Source: Siphonodentalium dalli
Taxonomy: Eukaryota; Mollusca; Scaphopoda; Gadilida; Siphonodentaliidae
Assembly: GCA_032622095.1 (NCBI GenBank)
Contig: CP136067.1
Location: 75,792,705-75,856,704, forward strand
Direction of reading: 5' to 3'
Length of the DNA: 64,000 bases
Part shown: piece by piece, positions 21,701 to 33,700 of the stretch
How positions within the stretch are numbered: the stretch's first letter is position 1
Layout of the letters: every line of letters begins with the position of its first letter
Notes under the pieces: model-generated
The model's database searches: none
What the model was told of the DNA's origin: nothing
What the model saw: only the letters and a program-made list of their open reading frames with translations
Translations under genes and position numbers: made by a program

Positions 21701-24700
21701 ACATTTTGGTTCTAGGTGAAGAACCAAACAGAGAGTCAAACGGCTCCATTCGGAACCAAATTTCATAACCAATGTTATTTACACTAGCTTTGGTTCCTGA
21801 ACGAGAACCAAGAGAGAAAAAAATGATTCTTCATTTGGAACCAATTCTCAGAAGCAATTCAGAATCATTCGGTTATCCTCTCAATTGTTGTGTTCTTCGT
21901 CGAAACATACAGTAAACCAAACGACGAATGGTATTCAGCTACTGCTCCGCCTCTTTGTCCCACAAGAGAAGTCCATAGTCGGCCTCGCGAATTTTCAGAA
22001 CAAATAGCTAAACAGTTTAAAACTGAGCAAATAATTGGCAAAATCAGCAGGTTATGACAAAATTTAATGGCGGCTTTCACACTTGTATATACGTGATGCC
22101 TTCAGTCAGGAACTGTAACTCTAGACTTGCGCCAGTTATGTGTTATATGAAGCTTGGAGTAACAATGTGCATATACATACACTGATAGAGAATCAGATTT
22201 CTGGGTTGGTTCTCTGAAATTTGATTCCCTATTGGTTCTGAAGGATAAAATCGCTGTGAAGAATCATTTGAATACACTGGATATTTCGGCGAGCGTATAG
22301 TAGGTCATACATGTGTCAATGGGATATCGAAACAACCAAGCTGAATATAATACCGTCACTTTTTGATGTGTTACATGTACTCGTCTGAGTATATAAACAT
22401 GCATTCCAAACCCAGAAGAAAAGGATATTTGACCAAATTTATATTCTAGCAGAATGTAATTACAATTTGAATATTCAGTTTTCTTACCTGGATTTGGTTT
22501 ACAAGATTTTATTTCATCATCATCGGCGCCGTGTTTTTTGCCAGTACATCTGAGTCGACGGACTTCGACCTGTATTGATATAAGTTTATATTTCCATTAT
22601 TTGGATTGAACAATATGGTACCTCAAGTCGAATGTATACACTAAAAGGAATATAAATTATATCAAGTGAGAATATACATCGTCAAAGCCCGAATAATTTG
22701 ACTAACGGGTTGTAAAATGCTCATAGTAGCGCCGCAAATTCCTCCACAAATGAATATATGGATATACACATGTAAGTTAAAACGAAGATACAAAAACAGT
22801 AGAACATGAGAACGAGATATAATATATATACATGTACACACTTAGCGTATATATGTGAAAAACAAAACAAATGTAGATGGAAAAATCGGGTACACGAACA
22901 AGGGAGAGACAGCACCAGACACAGATAGAGGCAGTATGGGAAAAGATAGAATAAAATGAGTTCAGTTAGAGGCGAGTGGAGAAAAACAGAGAGGGGTTAA
23001 TTAAAGACAAACAACCTATATATTAAGGGATACTAAAAGTGATTACACGACGCTGCAAGTTCGAGCAATCCGCTATGTGTTGCGCACATACCAGGCATTG
23101 AATTTCAAAATTTCGATTATACAGTAGCTGTGTCGCGATGAAAAACGACTCCTCGTCTTATTGACGGACCTTCCATAAAAACGATAAATATTCTCGATTG
23201 ATGTGAACCAAACGAAATCTGACAAAAGTGGGTTCTGGAAACAGAGCTGTTGAAATATATTCAGACATATAGCAGGACAAACTCCAATTATCAAGAATAC
23301 TGGATAGGTCCCGAAAAAACACATTCTTCGATGCATTATTTGGTTCATATGAAAAGCCCAGTAATTCGATGAGAAATGCATTACATCTTTAACAGGTTTT
23401 TTTTAGATTCGAGTAAACAAAATGATGAAAACAAGGACACTTTTCTATAATTAATGAATGTGATTAAGGGATGAATACCTAGCAGACCAAGACCATGTCT
23501 GTGCTAGTCCTAGTTTTGAGACCGTCTATACGTTTGCGGAACCAAAAGTCTAAAATCGAGTACATGACTGTCTACTATTACTTTGTTTAACCTCCGAACA
23601 TCCACCAATAGATTATATTAGCAATCGATTATCGTGCCAAATATTCATAATTTAGCCACATTGTTTTAAACACAAATCTCCACAACCTCTGGAAGGCAAT
23701 ACAAATTATATATCTCAAAACTGATCATCCTGTACATACGTTTGTACCGTCATCTTGATTACATGTGTGTTGCTATTGTATCGGGAGAGGGGCTTCATAA
23801 GTTGTAAAAACTTGTGCCCCAATCCATTTTGTATTATGCAAATAAAATACGTTCCAAGAGGAACATGTGGTGCACTTGCTCTAGTGATCAGTGTCCGATT
23901 GAGAGAGCTTGACCAGACAACAATTCTCTACCGTACAAGCCTCGTGGTAAAACAACGACTTGTAAATCATGAGAGCTCGCTGGTGTAATACCACCTGCAT
24001 GCAGGCCACCATTAGCCGAAGAAACAAAAAGCATTCTTCGTTTTGTACGAATACTGTTAACTAGTTTTGAGCGAAAATTGTATTTTTCAAGCGGTTTCTG
24101 TTAGGCTGTGAGAAGACACGTGCCAGTTCTTTGGATGCAGCCTTGTCACTTTCATTGAAACAATGATATGGGTGTTGTTTACGTTGTATCTATAAAGCCA
24201 TTGTCAATCTGTAATCGACACAGATATCAACAAGAGACTGGAGTTCATATGCAGTTAAAGAGAAAAGTGCCATGTCATCGACATGCATTGGACACGTGCA
24301 GTTTGTACTTTTCATTGAAAAGTCCTATCCAGATGACTTTAGATTTCATAAATGATCATTGATATATAAAATACTGGCTGGGGTACCCGGTGTTGCTCGG
24401 GTAAAGACAATTGGAAAGAAATTGAAGTGTTTTGACATATTACATTTACACAATTTCAAAGAACTTCTCTGTACACTGGCTATCTTCCATTCTGTTGCAT
24501 GGATGAATAGGTTGACTGTTGATCTATTCCTGATATGTTATGGATAAAGAGCGTTCTGGTTGCTTGTGCTATTCGAGGCGTGTGTGACGTTGAATACGGT
24601 CTCTTTGTAGACTAACGATAAAGAGCGTTCACTATTCCTGATATGGTATGAATAAAGAGCATGCCTGCTCGCTTATGCGTGCAACATGTTAAAACTACAT

Positions 24701-27700
24701 TCTTTTTAAGACATGTATCTGAGGTAAACGAAAAAACATTTGAGTTTTATTAGTATAGATGAATCAGTGGATATAAGGTACTTCATTGTCTTGTTCCTTG
24801 CAGCATTGGGTTCCGATATCCACCAAAGTAATTTATAGTCATCTCCATAATTCGTTATAAGGAGATTTTGGCGTTAAAATTTCGCTACCTCGACAAATGG
24901 TGACCTAATGAAGTCACTTGAACAATTATATCTTCTCAACTGTCATATTTATTTGGGGACGGGAATCAGGGCATTCATATAGTGAACTAGCAAAAACAGA
25001 TACATAGAAGAAAGCATTATAAGTATATTTTTTATCATTCTAGTTAAGATATACATATATTCTTGCAAAATGAGGGACCTTGAATCGTAAGATGGTGGCA
25101 TGTTAGAATGACTCATGTATTATAACACAATTGAGTCTGGCCCATTCAAGATATTTCCACAAAAAGATACAATTTGTCAAGAGAGATGGAAATGTATAGA
25201 TGACCTGTTCAAACATAGTGTAGTCAAATATAGTTTCTTCTGAGATGAAAGAAAACAGTCAGCAGTATATGACTTTTCGGGACCCTCCAATACTGGAATC
25301 TGACAAGGGTACATCTGCCCGATACAGAGGATTTCTTTCATTTTTTTTAGAACAGATTCATGGTCTGACATAAACCTTCAAATCTCGCTCTGCGTCGGGC
25401 ACATGTTGCTGATGTATAGCAACATTAATTTCAAACTGAGAATAATTAGTCAGTAAGCACCATGAACAGAGGCACCTGGACATTTCTTTAAAACATATCT
25501 ATCGTCATGGAGATATGATAACAATGTGTCCTCAAAATCTTAGTCTAACCCACTATATTGATGTATACATCTCTATGTAAAACCCGATTGTCGTCAAAAC
25601 ATTTAAAAAAAAATGGCAATCACTCAGGCAAGGTGAGCCACTACTTATGGTCCATGTATAAGAATGACGTGTTGGGATGCCCATTTGGAAATACACCTTG
25701 GGTAAGAGTATTCTCTATTCACACAACTATAGATGGTTTCACGTCACTTTAACCTGAGCAACGCCGGGCAACGCTGCTAGTAAGCTATATTAGTCAAATG
25801 ACAATTTGAAACTGGAGATCTTTTGGCAGCTCTGACTTCCAAGGCACACAATGTGGTCCAGTTTGGTCAAAAGCGCTTACAATATGCAATATAGACGCAC
25901 ACTGTCATACCCGCAATAAACTAGATTTTTCCTCAGAATTGTACATACATTTTGCTAATATGGTATGAGCCCTCACTAACCGAGGTGGACTATCAATGCT
26001 GATATGTTATTGTGGGGACCAACCGTCCATTGAAGGTCGTGAAATCACATAAGCCTAACGTTGATTGATGTTGTTGACTTCTTCGACTTCTCCATGGCCA
26101 CATGTGCTTGAGATCAATTTCAGGTCTATATGTGCTTTTGCTGACTGTGTTTCTGTGGCATTTACTTTGCTGTATTACCATGCGGTGTGGTGGGTCAACC
26201 TGAGATCTAGGCTGATGTTCGTTGCGTGAACAGTCACGATATAGCATCGTCTTTGACTTTATACAAATTTAATTGTAAATTAATCATGATTCAAAAGGGA
26301 TTGGGGACAAGTTACAAAAACTTACTTAGCCCTCTCTTAAATGATGTGTCACGCGCATCATCACGCCTAAGTCTTGCATTGAAGATGAAAATAGATCTCC
26401 TTCCCAAATTCACTTGTATACCAACAATGCTATCATCATTTATATCGAGTGGGGTTACACTGCACCCATAATGGCACCTACCGCCATGCCTGCCGTTGGT
26501 GTGAGCGTTTTTTCTGTGCTTATCGTTTGGTTTGGTAGAGTTAAAGCGTTTTCATCGATCACAACCCAGTATTATACAAGTTGATAAAGATTACACATGT
26601 TGATCCAACTCGTCTGGATTGAATACTACCTTCATCATATTGGTCTTCTTCCTCTGATCATCTAGCTTTCTGAGAACACTTTTGTATTGAGTTTTGACTA
26701 TTTTCACAGCGAGTTCCCCTTTCTCCTGTATGACAACAACAAAACCTGAAACACAAGTAGTCGTGGAGTAGAACATATGAGGGAAACATGAACAATTTAA
26801 TCCCTATCACAGCTTTATACATGTTATCTAATTGCACACATTTGACATGTTCCGGAGCGTGAGCAGGACTGAGCACACCTTTAATAATTGACTTAAATTA
26901 ATATTCAAGAAACGTTAATGTTAATCCTATCTTTATAAGTAAATCGTTTAGAAGAATTATTTTTGTTGGATAGTTGCCTGCTCCCTAGACAATTTTGGCG
27001 TCAGTTCTATCGAATAATAATTGTTGATATAACACATAATGCATTGTGCAGCGTGTTCGAAGCATCAGCGTCTATCACTTTGACTTTTAAAACTACCATT
27101 ATATATGCAGGTCGTACAATCAGTTTCTTTGTTTCAAATGCGGTGATACAGATATATGTATGGGGCATATATATATATATTTCTTGATTCTTACAATAGA
27201 AAGGCGTCAATTTAACATATATGTCTATAATTTAAGTGATAACTAAGATGAATCGACAAACAAGTGTGGCCCTATCAATCATTCAGCATAGCTAGCTCAC
27301 GTTGATTCTGTGGTTACCAAATATGAGACATGACACACAAAACGTGTGTGATCATAGATCAAATGATGTCAAGACATGCAGCTAACGTGCACGGTACAGC
27401 AATATGTTGAAAGCCTTTCGAACCAAGGGGGGGGGGGTCGCGAAAAAAAAGAGTCCAGGACACAAAGCCCGGATGTGTGAGTGGTTCTGAGCCCCTCTCG
27501 CAGAATTTTTCCAATGCCATGGTAATTGTTATCCAATGCAAAGTTTAAACACAAAAGGTGACTACTAAAATTAATATAGATATGCAGGGATACCCAGTTA
27601 CAATATGTACCAATATGTGTTCTTGTATAACACGATATCATGGGGTGAGTACGGTTTCTGGCAAAGAACAAATGCACTATAAAAGCAATTCCAGTAGTTC

Positions 27701-30700
27701 TCACGGGTTTTTATTGTTGTTTTTGACCTTCCATAATCACTGTGATGCCAATGTCAGCTCATTTAATTCTTCTAGTATTATAACTGATATGTATGAATAG
27801 TGCAATATATACATATTTTCTATATTATTTTATGATGTGGATCCGTGTGGTATTTATAAAATGGACTGCTGGTACGGGTTGCCCTTGGATATGTATGCTG
27901 AACCTTTTTTGACAAGTTTTTAATTATCGAGTGTTTTCTGAAATTTCTGGTGCTTTTCACAAGCTTACATGGTTGGCATTAAAAATATTTACCAACATTT
28001 GTCCGGTTAATCCTGCTGTGTTCACCGTTTTTCATCAAACTCTTGGGGTGGGTCCCGAATTGCCCTTGGAAAATCTTGCGTTGGGGGGGGGGGGGTCCGA
28101 GATCTGACAGGAAAAAAACTTGCGTTCACAGGGTGTTGGCCCCATAAATTAAACAACAACAAAATTATACCTTGTATTTCGGATTTGTTTTCCCTGATCC
28201 CCCCACAGGGTCTCAGCAAACGTTTACCCATTGTATCACCCTGATTTAAAACCAAAATTCATCGTTAAATTCAAAATCATTGCCTTGAGAGACAATTCCA
28301 AACGTTGCAATACTCCGGGGTTGGCTTATTGTGGTCTGGATATTATTCAAATGCTTCTTCGATTGATTGCACGCCTGCTTTAATCGGTATGGATGTGCAC
28401 ATGCCAGCGATATCCAAAGTTACTAAAATTGCATCATCGGGGACTGAACTCTGACTTGAGCGTGTATATAATTAAAAAAAAACCAGTGTAAATGACGGAG
28501 GAAGATTTAAGGCAAGAATTAATTGTATTTCGAGAATTTTGGACAGCGTACAAAATAACCTATTCCTAGCCGAATGACTATCTTCCATGTAATGAACGTG
28601 GTCCTTATTATTAAATTACCTGTCAAAATTAAGTTATGTATACTTGGAAACATTATCGGCCAATGTGGTTCTTGCAATTTCTTATAGTGAGGAATGCATT
28701 TGTCCTTCGACATTAAAACTACACAACTGTTTCTGTCTGCCTTATTGATAGATAAGATAGATAGATAAAAGGAAAACGGGAAGATACTACGACTTGGACG
28801 GAGTTACAACGGAGTCACTTGTCCATTGACGCTAGCGGAAAGTACATAATAATATATGGAAAATAAAAACCATAGAGACCATATAACTGAAAAGTGATGA
28901 CAACTTTGTGATCGTTTCAGGGGGAGTCGAAATGTTTTTACAATTCAATTCAATTCAATTTATTAGTATTCTGATCATCAAAATAGATATAACAGAAACA
29001 TATTGCAAAAATTGATGCAAATATAATTGTTGCATGGATACACATGTGGATATAATATAGTTATATTCAGTAATAGTGACTTGATATGCATATAATTATA
29101 TTTATCTGATATATATATCGGTTTACTGTTGTGTTCGGCGTTATCGGTTTCTTGTTCGGTTATTGGATATGGATTTTGAATGGTTGTATATATGAATTAG
29201 GAATTAAGCATCAAGAGGACTCAGATTGTACTAATTTTAGCGCATTTCGTATGAATAATGATAATTATACCCCCACTTTCGAAGAAAATGGGGGTATACT
29301 GGATTGACTGCGTCCGTCCGCCCGTCCGTGACGCTTTCTCCCTCCGTGTGTCCGTCCGTGTGTCCGTCCGTCCGTCCGTCCGACCTCATAACTCGAACAA
29401 CTATGAACCGATTTCAATACTTTTTTGTATGCAATCTCCTTAGGACGGTCTCTCCGCATGATGCTAATTGCGGTTCGGTCCGACTTTTTGTTTTCAAGTT
29501 ACGCCTCATTTTCGACTTATTTTGACTTAGAAAATTCTGTCCGACTTAATAACTTTAACAAATATGAACCGATTTAAATAATTTTTGGTATACATTCTTC
29601 TCACAATACCCTCTCTACATGATGCGGCTAGGGATTGGCTCAAACTGTTTTTCGTAATATTACACTTCATTTTCGACTTATTTTGACTTAGAAAATTCTG
29701 TCTGACTTAATAACTTTTAACAAATATGAACCAATTTGAATAATTTTTTCTGTACAAGCTTCTTGTGACACCATATCGATATAATTTGCCACGGTGGCGA
29801 TATGCTAGCACTCGAGTGCACAGCTCTTGTTTTCTCAATGTTTTCTTGTTGTGGGTTCTGAAAAGTGTGGCTAATTTCAATACATTTGGCCTCTTATAGA
29901 AGTATGGCTTAAGAAACTTTTTTCTTAATTCTCTAAGTTCACTACAGCGTAAAATTATGTGGTATTCGTCACCAATATCGGCACTGCATAGCGTGCATAC
30001 TCGTTGAGTTATTTCAACGTTGTTCCACGAACCTTTCTCTATAGGAAGCATGTGGTTTCTAGTTCGGAATTTGATGAGGCTGTGGACGATCTGATTACCG
30101 CTAAGTGATATATATTTTTCCGGTTCGAACTTGTTTTTAATAATTCTATAAAACGCGAATTTGCTTGATTTATCAATAGAGGTCCACCCCACTCTTGAAT
30201 GTATAACTCACGCATTTTCTGGTTTGCGGAGCGCGTTAGGCGCTGGATACTAGTCACCCTTTGGTTGGTCCAAACATTGCTCATTCCGAGGTTATTTAGA
30301 GTGTCTCGTATTCCAATAATCCACGGATTGTTAAAAACATCATTATCAAACAACTTGTACATGCAATAATACAGATTAAGTGGTATTCTATTGGTTGGCA
30401 TACTGACAAGCTTAGCCCAATATGTTAAGTAACGCAATTTTATTTTTATAGTTATTGGGCACATTCCAAGTTCGCCGTGTACAAAGGACGTTGGTGTCGA
30501 TTTTTTACTTTTAAGACATATTTCAAGAACCACAACTCAAACTTTTCAAAGCAAGTAAGGTTTTCGTGGCCCCAAAGTTCTGCACCATATGTTATGATTG
30601 GTATAATTGATATTTCATATATTTCTAGGATACTTTGTACAGTGAGTTTGTGACACTTAGCTTTGTTCAGAAGTGCATATGCTGCACTTTTTGCGTGTTG

Positions 30701-33700
30701 GCACCTGGTATTTCTCTCAAGGGCAAAAGATCCGTTCTTGTTAAAAAATTTATTCCCAGATATTTGTAGCTATCAACTAAATCAATCTCCTGACCATTTA
30801 TATGAAATGGGGGTGTGGTACGTTTGGGCTTTCTTCCGAAAATGAAATTTTTTGTTTACAGACTGGTGCGTGTGCCGGGGGTGACAAGTAAGTAATGCTT
30901 TATTCTCGGCCATTATTCGTGGGACATGAGAAGTCAGCCGCCAAACATTTTTTTAGTCGGCTAAAACTTATACTCAAGCCTTTTACATCAAAAGGATTGA
31001 AACTATATGTATATATGTAACATATAGGGTATTGCAGTAGCTCGATCTGGCTTCAAAATCCAAAATTGGCCCTTGAAATGGAGTCATAGAATACATACAT
31101 ATTTGTGATTATATAACATCGAACGGTCAACAATTTCACCAATGACTTCCCAATATAGGAAATTGTAACATGCCTTGCTGTCCACGATCCATGTGTACAT
31201 ACATTAATGATGTACATAATGCTACTACAATACTATCACGATGGTTATCAGGTGTGCATAAATGGGGTGACGGAAGGCTAGTATAGACTTTATCACCTAT
31301 TTCAGTTAACATTATATAGAAACACATTTGGTTGTTTGAGCTATCAATTTCAGATCACCGAAATCATCTAATACTTTACCTATGTCAGTACATGAGTAAA
31401 CAAACTTATAACATAGTAGAAAACTGGGGTGGTTGGTCCCGAAAGTGACCAAACGTGTAAAATACCCTACGTGTCTGACATTTGTGTATGACCCCCCCCC
31501 CATTACGAATGACGTTCGATATAGTATATACAATAGCGCGTGTGTTGTCGTTGGTCATTCAGTCAACTGCATGTCATGATGGCTACCATCGCGACCCACA
31601 TATAACGCACATATAGCTGCCGTCACGTATATTACAGTGAAAAAGGATCAATGGTCATTTTTTTTGCATATTCATATATTCTTATCGTTCTGAACGTTAA
31701 TGTGACGACGGTACTATGTCAGATTTCCAGCAAACATCCCTCTGCTGGCCTAACTCCTTTGTCACCTGACCACCGGACCAAAAATAACCGACTCTGGAAC
31801 TGCTCGGGTCTACCTTTAAGGCTTCAACGCATGTATACAACTGTTATAATGCCGTTCTTGTCTGTATATTATCATTTGTTTCTTCAAGATTCGAAGTTCA
31901 ACTTACTGTTTACCACACGAATAACCCTCCACGGAAGCATGAAGACGAGGATTGTGGCTGCCTCTGTGCCTGGAAGTACCCAGAGACCCTTCCAGAACAC
32001 AATGTCAAGTACCCATGATACAGTAACAACGAATGCATCAAAAATCTGCAAATATAAATGACATATTATAATATTATAACCCTGTGGTCGTCACACGTTT
32101 CGCCATTTGGTTAGGTGACACGTATACGTGTAGGCTATAACAACAGGTCGATGGGGATGTTAAAAATAATAAGCTGTATACACAAAGGGCTTCCCTTTTT
32201 AACGATTATATAGCAAATGGCTGTTCCTAGTTATATTCACGTGCACAATTTAAACATTTAAGAAAGGGCATGTCTAAATATTAACTCCACGAAGATACAA
32301 ATTTACGGAACAATATTGAAAATAATACTATAGCAGGGTGGGATGATCCGGATAAGGTGGTGGCAATCTTCATAATTCTTTTGATGGGTAAGTTGTGTGA
32401 TAATGCCTTTTTGATGGGTAAGTTGTGTAATAATGCCTGACTTACTTATTGCGAAACTTCCCGTGAATTGGTTGCTAAAATATGCTGCCTATATAAGCTG
32501 TTAACTGCGGCCGTATATTTCAGTGCATAAACCACATATGTGCTTATATTGTATATGGTGTAACCGGTCGTATCGGTTGCCATGTGTGGTTGTATCCACA
32601 AAGCAATAAAATTGAAATACAAAAGTGATCGCCGAAAATGTCTGATTTCTTTATCATTGGGAGTGAGTCATTTATTCAAGTTTGGGAATAATGGTTGCAC
32701 ATTCACCTTGAACGAAATACCATGGAAATGTACGAAATGTTGTGAGTGAATTTGATTGCTGTTATCAGTGGGATATAATACCTTATCTTCAAAACATGAA
32801 AGTTGTGTTTGTTTGTTGGTGTGTTAGAAGTTACGATTTAGTTACGCCGTTTCAGCCGATATAGGCCATAATTGGACGAGTCAACATGGTAGTCACGAAC
32901 AACATGTGTGGTTTGAAAGGTATATTTACACGACCAAACGTTTTACCAAACATCATGATATTCTTATACAGTCTTAGGACATGTGTACACAACATATGAC
33001 GTTGTAACTGCATGCATATTGAACAGGATGTGTTCTCCAACATTCACTGAGATCCTTGGTACACATAAAAGGCCCAGAAATATGACAAGATTGGACTTGT
33101 ACATGAACGCTACATAGTGCAAAATTATACGTGTCGAGAAATTACCTCAATTTTATGGTGTGTCAACGATTTTCCCATTGCATATATCTTCAGTAATGTC
33201 TGAAATAAGAACAATGATGATCAGAAATAATAATCGATGGATGGTTGTGTATTTGCGAATTGGATAAAAATTCACTGTATTTTAATACCCACAACTGAGT
33301 TAATCGCACATAATATATACGCACAGGTGTAAAATGTTTCGCAAATTTTGTGGCACATACGTCGTCTTCTTTAACTCAGTTGTCGCGAAACTACCGACTT
33401 ACATGTATAGTCTGCTATAAATTATACTCGTGTACGTTTGCGACTACATTCGATACGCTACTCGAGTGGTGGAGCGGCGGTCGATATTGTTTCAGTCACA
33501 GACTATGTGTATATCAATAATAGCATGCTTACTCCATATAGCAGATGTACTCTTTTGGTTACAAACATATAACTACATCCCCATGCATATATATATATAT
33601 ATATATATATTTATTTCATTGACGTTATTCGTCTGAGTTTAAAAATAATCATAATTCTTAGACAATTTCGACCGTTCTCCAGTGTTCCAAGTCGAAGAAA

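Larger units (their letters stand above)
18706..22487 (-). other. Intron 7 of the Hv1-like gene
   Basis: 3782 bp. Contains the large palindrome, a LINE tail, the GGTTCT/AGAACC repeats, a G12 tract near 20389 and AGAGCGTT motifs near 20970-21020. Confidence 0.7.
22570..26629 (-). other. Intron 6 of the Hv1-like gene
   Basis: 4060 bp. Holds the reverse-oriented and forward hairpin-headed repeats (24.37-25.79 kb) and AGAGCGTT motifs at 24542 and 24617. A minus-strand frame at 23073-23381 is open but shows no domain or splice context. Confidence 0.7.
26746..31906 (-). other. Intron 5 of the Hv1-like gene
   Basis: 5161 bp. Contains G tracts near 27427 (G10) and 28083 (G12), a (CAATT)n tail at 28941-28960, the GTCCG repeat element and a LINE fragment. 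No other coding signal. Confidence 0.7.

Noticed and set aside
23073-23381. 102-codon minus-strand ORF as another exon of the Hv1-like gene
   Set aside because: Exons 6, 7 and 8 already join in phase; the ORF has no suitable splice sites and no recognisable domain.
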